In this document: piece by piece, positions 40,894 to 49,095 of the stretch
Layout of the letters: each line of letters begins with the position of its first letter
Numbering within the stretch: the stretch's first letter is position 1
NCBI RefSeq assembly: GCF_014195485.1
Contig: NZ_JACIBU010000001.1
Location: forward strand, 806,001 to 870,000
Source of the DNA: Modestobacter versicolor
GTDB lineage: Bacteria > Actinomycetota > Actinomycetes > Mycobacteriales > Geodermatophilaceae
Length of the DNA: 64,000 nt
Reading direction: 5' to 3'
Program-made: the position numbers and the translations under genes
The notes under the pieces: model-generated
What the model was told of the DNA's origin: nothing
The model's database searches: none
What the model saw: only the letters and a program-made list of their open reading frames with translations

Positions 40894-41961
40894 TCAGCGG
40901 ACCGGCGGGAACCGGACCTGGACGCCGAGGCCACCGCCGGGATCGGCCCGGGCCTCGACGACCGCGCCGTGGGCGGCCGCGATCGACCGGACGATGGTCA
41001 GCCCCAGCCCGACGCCACCGCCGTGGTCCAGCCGCTCGCCGGACATCCGCCGGAACGGCTCGAACAACCCGGCGACCAGCTCCGCGGGGATGGTCGGGCC
41101 GGTGTTGGACACGGTCAGCCGGCCGGCCTCGTCGACGGTGACCGCCACCGCCCCGCCCGGCACGTTGTACTTCACCGCGTTGGACAGCAGGTTGGCGACC
41201 AGCCGCTCCAGCAGCGGCCGCTCGCCGGAGACCTGCACCGGGGCGAGGGTGGTGGTCAGCTGCAGGCCCTGGCGCTCGGCGGTGGGCCGGTGCTCGGCGG
41301 CCACCTCGGCCACGATCCGGTCCAGCGCCAGGGTGCTGCGGGTGAGCACCCCGCGGTCGCTCTCGGCGAGGGTGAGCAGCCCGTCGATCAGCCGCTCGTT
41401 GCGCTCGTTGGTGGCCAGCAGCTGCCGGGACAGCAACTCCAGCTGCTCGCCGGTCAGCGCCGAGCTGAGGCTGACCTCGATCAGCGCCCGCTGGGTGGCC
41501 AGCGGGGTGCGCAGCTCGTGCGAGGCGTTGGCGGCGAACCGGCGCTGCGCCTCGTAGCCCTCGGCCAGCCGGTCGAGCATCGTGTCGATGCCGTCGGCCA
41601 GCTCCCGGGTCTCGTCCCGCGGCCCGCCGGCGCGCAGCCGCAGCGCCAGGCTGTTGGGCCCGAACCGGCCCACGGTCACCGCCATGTCGTGCACCGGGTA
41701 CAGCACCCACCGGGCGAGCAGGGTGGCGGCCAGCACGGCCAGCGCGGTGGCCACCACCAGCTCGACGACCGCCAGCGTCGGGCTGAAGGACGTGCAGCTG
41801 TTGAACAGCCGCGGCCAGCCGCCGCCGCAGGAGATGAAGCCGCTGCGCAGGTAGTACAGCAGCGCCCGGACGGTGTAGAGCGCCCAGTCGCACCAGAAGT
41901 AGGCGAACGGGAACGTGACCAGGACGGCGATGACGGCCCGGCGCCGCGGGGTGAAGACCAC
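40894..41961 (-). CDS. sensor histidine kinase
   Basis: A 355-aa membrane kinase. Membrane helix at about 8-30, a short outer loop of some 30 residues with Cys45 and Cys56 (SGFISCGGGWP, NSCTS), second helix at about 63-84, HAMP, then His148 in the H-box AANASHELRTPLA, N-box ANLLSNAVKYN and G-box GGGVGLGLTIVRSIA. The two outer cysteines may form a disulphide. It follows the response regulator with a 3-nt gap, so the two are a pair. The signal is unknown; a VanZ-like gene nearby hints at cell-surface stress. Confidence 0.92.
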   Translation of the reverse strand: MVFTPRRRAVIAVLVTFPFAYFWCDWALYTVRALLYYLRSGFISCGGGWPRLFNSCTSFSPTLAVVELVVATALAVLAATLLARWVLYPVHDMAVTVGRFGPNSLALRLRAGGPRDETRELADGIDTMLDRLAEGYEAQRRFAANASHELRTPLATQRALIEVSLSSALTGEQLELLSRQLLATNERNERLIDGLLTLAESDRGVLTRSTLALDRIVAEVAAEHRPTAERQGLQLTTTLAPVQVSGERPLLERLVANLLSNAVKYNVPGGAVAVTVDEAGRLTVSNTGPTIPAELVAGLFEPFRRMSGERLDHGGGVGLGLTIVRSIAAAHGAVVEARADPGGGLGVQVRFPPVR

Positions 41962-41964
41962 CGC

Positions 41965-42624
<660 letters not shown>

Positions 42625-42683
42625 GGTCAGCGGACTCCGGTGGGGGGAGGGCAGGGGACCCGGGCAGTGGACCACATGCCGGG

Positions 42684-42700
42684 ATAAGCGGGGCGTAAGG
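42684..42700 (+). promoter_or_regulatory. OmpR-type direct repeat before the VanZ-like gene
   Basis: ATAAGC (42684-42689), five nt, GTAAGG (42695-42700): half-sites 11 bp apart. The second ends 46 nt before the ATG at 42747, and CACGCT lies 7 nt before that ATG as a likely -10. Spacing and order equal those at 40876-40829. Confidence 0.7.
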
Positions 42701-42746
42701 AGCAGCCGAACGCCCGGGCGACGGGTCGCTGCGCACGCTGGGGTCC

Positions 42747-43307
42747 ATGATCGAGGAGTCCGTGGGCTGGATGGCCCTGGTCGGCAGGAGCGGCACCGTG
42801 CTGGCGGCGACGAGCATGCTCGCGCTGCTGGCGCTGGCGGTCGCCGTGCTCGCACCGTCGTCCCGGCTGCTGGTGGCCGGCACCGGCCTGTCGCTGGCGG
42901 CGGTGCTCGGGGTGACCGTGGTGCCCACCGGCGGCTGGCGGCAGTTCGCCCTCACCCCGGGGGCGCTGGACAGCATCGTGGCGAACCTGCGGCCGCAGGC
43001 CGGCGACCTGACCGCGTGGGCGTACGCCTCCGACGGCCCGCCGAACGTCGCCCTGTTCGTCCCGCTGGGGTTCTTCCTGGCGCTGCTGCTGCGCCGGCCG
43101 CTCGCCGCCGCGGTCGTCGCGGTCGCGCTGTCGCTGGCGATCGAGTGCTACCAGGCGGCGCTGACCACCCGGGTCGGGGCGTTCGCCGACGTCGTCGCCA
43201 ACGGGCTGGGCGCGCTGGCCGGCGCCGCGGTCGCCGCGCTGCTGCTGGCGCTCGCGCCACGGGCCCGGCACCACCGCGGTGCCGGGCCCGTGCGCCAGCG
43301 CGTCTGA
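42747..43307 (+). CDS. VanZ-like membrane protein
   Basis: A 186-aa integral membrane protein with four or five helices: GTVLAATSMLALLALAVAVL, LLVAGTGLSLAAVLGVTVVP, the VanZ-type core NVALFVPLGFFLALLLRRPL, LSLAIECYQAALTTRVGAFA and DVVANGLGALAGAAVAALLL. VanZ gives low-level teicoplanin resistance in enterococci by an unsettled route; actinobacterial relatives are common. The start at 42747 fits a leaderless mRNA. It is probably controlled by the divergent two-component system through the repeat at 42684-42700. Confidence 0.85.
   Translation: MIEESVGWMALVGRSGTVLAATSMLALLALAVAVLAPSSRLLVAGTGLSLAAVLGVTVVPTGGWRQFALTPGALDSIVANLRPQAGDLTAWAYASDGPPNVALFVPLGFFLALLLRRPLAAAVVAVALSLAIECYQAALTTRVGAFADVVANGLGALAGAAVAALLLALAPRARHHRGAGPVRQRV
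43261..43289. terminator. hairpin inside the VanZ-like gene end
   Basis: Perfect 12-bp arms GGGCCCGGCACC / GGTGCCGGGCCC with a 5-nt loop, ending 15 nt before the VanZ stop. The convergent DivIVA-like gene ends 2 nt beyond that stop, so the hairpin must serve both strands from within coding sequence. Confidence 0.6.
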
Positions 43308-43308
43308 C

Positions 43309-44043
43309 TCAGGACGGTGACCGGGTGGCCGGCACCGCCGCCCGGTCGCCGTCGCCGGTCGCGTCGTCCGCCGCGTTGTCCCGGAAGCTCATCGCGGTGC
43401 TGCCACCGGGGTCGGGCTGGTGGTCGAGCAGGGCCGGGGGCAGCACGGCCGGGTGCGCCCGGCCCCACTCGGTCTCCACGTCGCGCAGCAGCGCCTCGAG
43501 GTAGGCGCGCAGCTGCACCCGGGTCGCCTGGCCGAACGCCTTGAGGTAGGCGACCTGCTCCTGCAGCTCCTGGGTGTCCGGTCCGGCCCCGCCCGGGCCA
43601 CCGCCGGCGGCCGCGATGGCCGTGCGGGCCTCGGTCGCGGCCTGGATGATCGCCCCGGCCCGCTCCCGCGCCCGGGTGAGCTGCTCCTCGTACTGGGCGC
43701 GGGCCTCGCTGGTCATCTGCCGGCTGAAGTCCTCCGCCTCCGCGACGTACTCGTCGGCGGTGAGCTGGGCGGTGGCGAGGATGCCGACCGCCTGGTCGCT
43801 GGGGGAGGGGCGGGCGGCCGCCTCCGCCAGCTGCTCCTGCAGCGCCTGCAGGTGCTGGCGCAGCTGGGCGTTCTCGTCGGTGAGCCGGGCGAGCTCGTCG
43901 GCCACGCGGGCGACGAACTGGTCGACCTCGCGATCGGTGTAGCCCGGGTGGAGCATGCTGGCCTGCGTGAAGGACACGCGGCGGAGGTCGTCGGCCGTGG
44001 GCGGCCCCGCCTCGTAGCCGCGGCCGGTGTCGCTGGTGGTCAT
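43309..44043 (-). CDS. DivIVA-domain coiled-coil protein
   Basis: A 244-aa protein. Residues about 22-75 resemble a DivIVA start (VSFTQASMLHPGYTDREVDQ, FVARVADELARLTDENAQLR), followed by coiled coils to about residue 200 (EEQLTRARERAGAIIQAATE, LKAFGQATRVQLRAYLEALL) and a disordered tail. Such proteins mark poles or septa in actinobacteria. Its ATG at 44043 overlaps the flavohaemoglobin stop (ATGA), an unexpected operon mate. It may link haem-protein stress response to growth, or merely share the transcript. Confidence 0.78.
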   Translation of the reverse strand: MTTSDTGRGYEAGPPTADDLRRVSFTQASMLHPGYTDREVDQFVARVADELARLTDENAQLRQHLQALQEQLAEAAARPSPSDQAVGILATAQLTADEYVAEAEDFSRQMTSEARAQYEEQLTRARERAGAIIQAATEARTAIAAAGGGPGGAGPDTQELQEQVAYLKAFGQATRVQLRAYLEALLRDVETEWGRAHPAVLPPALLDHQPDPGGSTAMSFRDNAADDATGDGDRAAVPATRSPS

Positions 44044-45179
44044 TCGGTCACCTTCCCGTCAACGGTCGGGCTCGGTCGGCTGGGTGCGAACACCTCGGTG
44101 CGGATGCGGCCCATGGGCAGGCCGTGCTGGTGGAGCCGGACGACGGTGTCCTCGACCGTCGCCGGGTTGCCCGCGACGTAGGCGTCCCGGCTCGTCCAGG
44201 GGCCGTGCCGGAGCACGACGTCGGCGATGTCGCCGTGCTCGAGCGAGGACCCCTTCTCCTGGGAGACGGCGCAGGTGACCGTCAGCCAGGGGTTCTCCTG
44301 CTCCAGTCGTCGGAGGTCGGCCCGGTCGTAGAAGCCGTCCTCGGTGCGGGCCCCCACGAACAGGTCGACCCGGCGCGGCGGCCCCTGCCGGGCCACCTGG
44401 TCCACGATCGCCTTCAGCGGTGCCAGCCCGGTGCCGCCGGCGACCAGCAGCAGGTCGCGGTCCGACGCCGTGTCCAGCGCCAGGTGGCCGACGGGTGGCC
44501 CCAGCCGCAGGACGTCGCCGACCTGGGCCAGCCGGACCAGCGCGCTGCTGACCGGTCCGCCGTCCCGGGCCTTGACGTGCAGCTCCAGGACCCCGTCCGC
44601 GCGGGGCGCGTTGGCCGGGGAGTACCAGCGCCACAGCCGGGGGCGCAGCTCGCTCTCCAGCGAGATCGCCTGGCCGGGCAGGTACTCGAGCGGTGCGTCC
44701 GGACGCACGCGCAGCACGGCGACCTCCAGCGTGCGGCGCTCGTGCGCCACCACCTCGGCCTCCCACCAGGCCGGCTGGTCGGCCTGCCCGTCGGCCGCCC
44801 CGATCATCACGTCGGCGATGACGCCGTAGGCCTCGGCCCAGCTGGCCGCGACCGCGTCGTCCCACTGGTCGTCGAAGTGCTCCAGGGTGGCCAGCAGGCT
44901 GGCGCCGACCGCCGGGTAGTGCGCGGCCACGGCGCCGAACTTGCGGTGGTCCCGGCCCAGCTGCTGCAGGATCGGCACCAGCGCGTCCAGGTCGTCCACC
45001 CGCGCCATCACCTCACCCAGCGCGGCGAACAGCCGGTCGCGCTGGGTGGCCATCGACACGGGGAACATGGCCCGCGTCTCGGGGTGGGTGAGGAACAGGT
45101 GGGAGTAGAACCACAGCGGCACCTGGTCGCCGTGCGCGCCGGCCCGGGCGAAGCTCGCCCGCATGGCGGGGACGTCCAC
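44040..45179 (-). CDS. flavohaemoglobin (nitric oxide dioxygenase-like)
   Basis: A 379-aa protein with globin residues about 5-130 (VPLWFYSHLFLTHPETRAMF, proximal-type His78 in LGRDHRKFG), then a ferredoxin-reductase part: FAD motif RLWRWYSPANAP and NAD(P)H motif LLLVAGGTGLAPLKAIVDQV. Flavohaemoglobins turn NO plus O2 into nitrate. The globin half is of the actinobacterial kind with GRDHRKFG, which in some relatives favours D-lactate/peroxide chemistry over NO. GTG 45179 has GAGGAG. It follows the truncated haemoglobin gene by 21 nt. Confidence 0.88.
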   Translation of the reverse strand: MDVPAMRASFARAGAHGDQVPLWFYSHLFLTHPETRAMFPVSMATQRDRLFAALGEVMARVDDLDALVPILQQLGRDHRKFGAVAAHYPAVGASLLATLEHFDDQWDDAVAASWAEAYGVIADVMIGAADGQADQPAWWEAEVVAHERRTLEVAVLRVRPDAPLEYLPGQAISLESELRPRLWRWYSPANAPRADGVLELHVKARDGGPVSSALVRLAQVGDVLRLGPPVGHLALDTASDRDLLLVAGGTGLAPLKAIVDQVARQGPPRRVDLFVGARTEDGFYDRADLRRLEQENPWLTVTCAVSQEKGSSLEHGDIADVVLRHGPWTSRDAYVAGNPATVEDTVVRLHQHGLPMGRIRTEVFAPSRPSPTVDGKVTE

Positions 45180-45200
45180 GTCGCTCCTCGCTCGCCGGGG

Positions 45201-45569
45201 TCAGCGGACCGGTTCGGCGGCGGTGACGATGTCGTCGCGGTGGGCGGTGAGCGCGGCCCCCACCTCGCCGATGTCCTCGGCGGGGACGCCGAGCGCGGTG
45301 AGCGTGTCGACGAGGTGGCCGACCACCCGGTCGAAGTCGGCCGGGGTGATGCCGAGCCCGGCGTGGCCCTCGGCCAGGCTGCGGCCGGAGTAGTCGACCG
45401 GGCCGCCGGTGACCTGCACCAGCAGCGCGGTCTGGTGGCGGCGCAGCCGTGGGAGGTCGATCCCCTCGAAGAAGTGGGCGAGCTGGGGGTCGGAGACCAC
45501 CCGTGCGTAGAAGTCGTCGACCGCGGTGCGGATCCCGACCTCCTGGCCGAGCCGTTCGTACAGCGACAT
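45201..45569 (-). CDS. glbN: group I truncated haemoglobin
   Basis: A 122-aa haem protein of the trHbN type: MSLYERLGQEVGIRTAVDDF, Tyr21 at B10, HFFEGIDLPRLRRHQTALLV, proximal His69 in LAEGHAGLGI. Mycobacterial trHbN oxidises NO to nitrate. It heads an operon with the flavohaemoglobin and the DivIVA-like gene, which supports an NO or low-oxygen role. The 158-nt upstream gap to the convergent-side neighbour holds the promoter; no clear NsrR or FNR site was seen. Confidence 0.9.
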   Translation of the reverse strand: MSLYERLGQEVGIRTAVDDFYARVVSDPQLAHFFEGIDLPRLRRHQTALLVQVTGGPVDYSGRSLAEGHAGLGITPADFDRVVGHLVDTLTALGVPAEDIGEVGAALTAHRDDIVTAAEPVR

Positions 45570-45727
45570 GCGCAGGACCTTCCGTTCGACCCCCGTGAAC
45601 GGACAACGTGGCTGGTCCGGGCGCCGGCGGCTGCCGACGTCCCGGTCACCTTCCCCCGCGACGCTAGTGCCCGCCCCGCCCTCCTGTCATCACCGGCAGT
45701 AGCTGAAGGCGCACGCAGGGGCGGCCG

Positions 45728-46879
45728 TCAGCCGCTGCGGCCCGGGGTCTCGGCGACCGCGCCGGCGGCCAGGAGCGCGTCGACGTCGTCGATGCCCCAG
45801 TCGGCCAGCGCGGCCCGGGTGTGCTCGCCGGCGCGGGCCGGCGGGCGGACCAGCGTGGCCGGCGTGCGGGAGAACCGGGGCGCCGGGGCGGGCTGCACGA
45901 CGCCGTCCCGCTCCAGGTAGGTCTGCCGGGCCGCCAGGTGCGGGTGCTCCCGCGCCTCGGCGAAGGACAGCACCGGGGCCACGCAGGCGTCGCTGCCCTC
46001 GAACACCGTCACCCACTCGTCCCGGGTCCGCTGCCGGATGGTGCCGGCCAGCAGCCCGCGCAGCGCCTCCGGGTCCGCGCCGGCCCGGTCGGGGGCGACG
46101 TCGGTGAGCCCGAGCCGGTCCAGGAGCTGGGCGTAGAAGTGCGGCTCGAGCGCGCCGACCGCCAGGTGCCGGCCGTCGGCGGTCTCGTAGACGTCGTACC
46201 AGGGCGCGCCGGAGTCCAGCAGGTTCACCCCGCGGGTGTCCTGCCACGTTCCGCCGGCGAGCATCCCGACGACCATCGTGGCCAGGTGCGCGGTGCCGTC
46301 GACGATCGCGGCGTCCACCACCTGGCCGCGGCCGCCGGCCCGGGCCTCCAGCAGCGCCGCCAGCACCCCGACGACCAGGTACATCGCCCCGCCGCCGAAG
46401 TCGCCGACCAGGTTGAGCGGTACCTGGGGCGGGCCGCCCGCGCGGCCGATGGCGTGCAGCACCCCGGTGACGGCGACGTAGCCGACGTCGTGGCCGGCCG
46501 TCGTCGCCAGCGGTCCGTCCTGCCCCCAGCCGGTCATCCGCCCGTAGACCAGCCGCGGGTTGCGGGCCAGGCACTCCTCGGGGCCGATGCCCAGCCGTTC
46601 GGTGACCCCGGGCCGGAAGCCCTCCAGCAGCACGTCGGCCCGCTCGGCCAGCCGGCGGACCAGCTCGACGCCGTCGGGGTGCTTGAGGTCGACCGCCACC
46701 GAGCGGCGGCCCCGGGCGAGCAGGTCGTGCTCGGGGTCGCCGACGAGCGGCCGCGCGCCGGGGCGGTCGACCCGGACGACGTCGGCGCCCAGGTCGGCGA
46801 GGAGCATCGCGGCGAAGGGGCCCGGGCCGATGCCGGCCAGTTCCACGACGCGGAGTCCGCTGAGGGGTCCGGTGGTCAT
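45728..46879 (-). CDS. CaiB/BaiF family protein, alpha-methylacyl-CoA racemase-like
   Basis: A 383-aa class III CoA-transferase-fold protein: [76 protein letters not shown] and [20 protein letters not shown]. The [22 protein letters not shown] and GHDxxY patterns fit alpha-methylacyl-CoA racemase, which flips 2-methyl-branched acyl-CoA for beta-oxidation. Substrate is inferred. It ends 159 nt from the globin gene start and begins 39 nt after pnuC, possibly on its transcript. Confidence 0.87.
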   Translation of the reverse strand: MTTGPLSGLRVVELAGIGPGPFAAMLLADLGADVVRVDRPGARPLVGDPEHDLLARGRRSVAVDLKHPDGVELVRRLAERADVLLEGFRPGVTERLGIGPEECLARNPRLVYGRMTGWGQDGPLATTAGHDVGYVAVTGVLHAIGRAGGPPQVPLNLVGDFGGGAMYLVVGVLAALLEARAGGRGQVVDAAIVDGTAHLATMVVGMLAGGTWQDTRGVNLLDSGAPWYDVYETADGRHLAVGALEPHFYAQLLDRLGLTDVAPDRAGADPEALRGLLAGTIRQRTRDEWVTVFEGSDACVAPVLSFAEAREHPHLAARQTYLERDGVVQPAPAPRFSRTPATLVRPPARAGEHTRAALADWGIDDVDALLAAGAVAETPGRSG

Positions 46880-46918
46880 GCCCGACCCGACCGCACGGCG
46901 GTGGCGGCCGTCAAGCTG

Positions 46919-47590
46919 TCAGCCGACGGTCTCCAGGGCGGGGTCGGTGGCCCGCGGGGCGGGGCCGCGCAGCCGAAGCCAGGCGCGGAAGCCCAGCACG
47001 CAGAAGGCGCCGTAGACGACGTAGAGCAGCGCCGAAGGGTAGTAGCCGGCCCGCAGCAGCAGCGGCACGCCGACCGCGTCGACGGCCACCCAGACCAGCC
47101 AGAACTCCAGGTACCCGCGCGCCATCCCGTAGGTGGCGAGCAGGCTGCCGACGAAGATCCAGGCGTCGGCCAGCGGCCCGTAGCTGCCCAGCCGGGTCAG
47201 CGCCCACCAGGCCACCGCGACGCCGGCCGCGGTGGCCAGCAGCAGCCCCAGCCGCTCCCGCCCGGTCGCCCAGCGCGGGGTGACCGCCGCGGCGTCCGCG
47301 CCGGTGGCCCGGTTGCGGTGCCAGCGCCACCAGCCGTAGGCGCTCACCGAGAAGAACAGCACCTGGCGGCCGGCCTGCCCGTAGAGGTCGGTGTCCTGCG
47401 GGGTGGCGAACACCCCGCCGAGGAAGACGGTGAACAGCAGCACGTTGGCGACCATGCCGACCGGCCAGGCCGCCGTCCGCCGGCCCATGCCGAGGACGGC
47501 GCTGGCCAGGCCGATCGCGTTGCCGATGACCTCCCGCCAGAGCACGTCGGCACCCAGCACGTGCACGTGCGCGTCCAGCAGCCAGCCCAT
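46919..47590 (-). CDS. pnuC: PnuC-like nicotinamide riboside transporter
   Basis: A 223-aa membrane protein with seven likely helices: REVIGNAIGLASAVLGMGRR, VGMVANVLLFTVFLGGVF, GRQVLFFSVSAYGWWRWHRN, then LADAWIFVGSLLATYGMARG and EFWLVWVAVDAVGVPLLLRA. The YGWWRWHRN motif and the (W)xxWxxVD pair mark PnuC, which carries nicotinamide riboside for NAD synthesis. No kinase gene is adjacent, and no NAD-II type riboswitch was recognised in the 143-nt gap upstream. Confidence 0.88.
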   Translation of the reverse strand: MGWLLDAHVHVLGADVLWREVIGNAIGLASAVLGMGRRTAAWPVGMVANVLLFTVFLGGVFATPQDTDLYGQAGRQVLFFSVSAYGWWRWHRNRATGADAAAVTPRWATGRERLGLLLATAAGVAVAWWALTRLGSYGPLADAWIFVGSLLATYGMARGYLEFWLVWVAVDAVGVPLLLRAGYYPSALLYVVYGAFCVLGFRAWLRLRGPAPRATDPALETVG

Positions 47591-47733
47591 CCCGGGTCCC
47601 CTGTCGTCCGCCGTGCCGATCGTCCGGGAGGCGCCAGCGCTGCAGCGGCCCCGGTTCTTCCCGCCGGCGTCGCAGGGGTGAGCCGGGCCCGGTCGCGGCA
47701 CCGGGCACCCGGATCGCGTGCCACCATGGCGCG

Positions 47734-48921
47734 GTGGCCCACCCCTCCGCCTCCGCGAGCGCGCTGCTGCACCACGTGCGCACCGGCCGGGCGCGGAGCC
47801 GCGCGGAGCTGATCGCGCTGACCGGGGCGTCCCGGAACACGGTGAGCGCGCGGGTCGACCAGCTCATCGCCGCGAACCTGCTGGAGGAGGGCGGGCGCGG
47901 CTGGAGCACCGGCGGCCGGCCGCCCACGCTGCTGCGGTTCAACAGCCGAGCCGGCTGCGTGCTCGCCGTCGACCTCGGGGTCACCAGCGTCGACGTCGCC
48001 GTCACCGACCTGTCCGCGGAGATCCTGGCGACGGTCGGCCACCCGATCGACATCGCCGAGGGCCCCGGCCCGGTGCTCGCCGAGGTCGACCGGCTGGCCG
48101 GGCTGGTGCTGGCCGAGGCGGGGCTGACCCCGGCCGACGTGTGCGCCGTCGGCGTCGGCGTGCCCGGCCCGGTGGAGTTCTCCACCGGGCGGCCGGTGCA
48201 CCCGCCGATCATGCCCGGCTGGCACGACCACCCGATCCCGGCCGCCTTCGCCCGCTACGACTGCCCCGTGTACGCCGACAACGACGTCAACGTGATGGCG
48301 CTGGGCGAGATGGGCATCGCCGGATCGGTCGAGGACGTGCTGGTGATCAAGGTGGGCACCGGCATCGGCTGCGGGATCATCGTCGACGGGCAGGTCTACC
48401 GCGGGGCGCAGGGCAGCGCGGGCGACATCGGGCACATCTCGGTGACCCCGCCGGACGGCCGGACCGTGGTGTGCCGCTGCGGCAACGAGAACTGCCTCGA
48501 GGCGATCGCCGGTGGTGGCGCCCTGCTGCGGGACGCGATCGCAGCCGGGCTGCCGGTGACGACGACGCGCGAGCTGGTCCAGCTGGCCGCGCACGGCGAC
48601 GGGCGGGCGCTGGAGCTGGTCCGCGACGCCGGCCGGACCATCGGCACGGTGCTGGCCAGCCTGGTCAACTTCTTCAACCCGCACCGGATCGTGATGACCG
48701 GGGGAGTGGCGCAGGCCGGCAACCCGCTGCTGGCCGGCATCCGCGAGGCCGTCTACGGCCGGTCGCTGCCGCTGGCCGCCCGGGCGCTGGACATCACCGT
48801 CAGCGACGCCCCGGACCTCTCCGGCCGGCTCGGTGCCGCGCTGATGGCCATCGAGGGGTACCTCGACGAGGACTCCGTGCACCGGGCCGCCGCCGGCAGC
48901 TCCGACGCCTCCACGCGCTGA
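47734..48921 (+). CDS. ROK family transcriptional regulator
   Basis: A 395-aa ROK repressor. Winged HTH at about residues 8-55 (LLHHVRTGRARSRAELIALT, NTVSARVDQLIAANLL), then the sugar-kinase-like domain: CVLAVDLGVTSVDVAVTDL, AVGVGVPGPVEFSTGRPV, VKVGTGIGCGIIVDGQVYRG and the zinc motif CRCGNENCLEAIAGG. It stands before the sugar ABC operon and is its likely regulator through the imperfect palindrome at 49034-49059. CACCAT 6 nt before GTG 47734 may be a leaderless -10. Confidence 0.88.
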   Translation: MAHPSASASALLHHVRTGRARSRAELIALTGASRNTVSARVDQLIAANLLEEGGRGWSTGGRPPTLLRFNSRAGCVLAVDLGVTSVDVAVTDLSAEILATVGHPIDIAEGPGPVLAEVDRLAGLVLAEAGLTPADVCAVGVGVPGPVEFSTGRPVHPPIMPGWHDHPIPAAFARYDCPVYADNDVNVMALGEMGIAGSVEDVLVIKVGTGIGCGIIVDGQVYRGAQGSAGDIGHISVTPPDGRTVVCRCGNENCLEAIAGGGALLRDAIAAGLPVTTTRELVQLAAHGDGRALELVRDAGRTIGTVLASLVNFFNPHRIVMTGGVAQAGNPLLAGIREAVYGRSLPLAARALDITVSDAPDLSGRLGAALMAIEGYLDEDSVHRAAAGSSDASTR

Positions 48922-48990
48922 GCCGCGACCCACCGCTCGCTCCCCGCTCGCCGGCCGCTGGTTGCGGTTCGGTAACGGCTCCACGGCGTC

Positions 48991-49020
48991 TTGACCCGCT
49001 TGTGACGGGGGACATAGTGT
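48991..49020 (+). promoter_or_regulatory. promoter of the sugar ABC operon
   Basis: TTGACC (48991-48996) and TAGTGT (49015-49020) are 18 nt apart and fit a housekeeping-sigma promoter. The regulator site at 49034-49059 lies just downstream of the likely start, in the place for a roadblock repressor. Confidence 0.6.
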
Positions 49021-49033
49021 CCGGCCTCAACGT

Positions 49034-49059
49034 ACTTCTGTTCAGTGCTGAGCAAAAGT
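49034..49059. promoter_or_regulatory. imperfect palindrome, probable ROK operator
   Basis: ACTTCTGTTCA and TGAGCAAAAGT are inverted repeats matching at 9 of 11 positions around GTGC, in an AT-richer patch. It is downstream of the promoter and 33 nt before the ABC ATPase start. A ROK or other sugar repressor site is inferred. Confidence 0.6.
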
Positions 49060-49074
49060 CTGGAGAGGGTCGAC

Positions 49075-49095
49075 ATGGTCCGAGTGACCGCATGA
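49075..49095 (+). CDS. six-codon minicistron MVRVTA
   Basis: ATG 49075 has GGAGAGGG at 5-12 nt upstream, the strongest ribosome site of the region. After six codons it stops at TGA 49093-49095, which overlaps the ATPase ATG at 49092 as ATGA. The ATPase start itself has no good ribosome site, so ribosomes ending this tiny frame probably restart there. Confidence 0.55.
   Translation: MVRVTA

Noticed and set aside
47591-47733. NAD-sensing riboswitch before pnuC
   Set aside because: No recognisable conserved riboswitch core in this short gap; only 143 nt are available and are shared with the ROK promoter.
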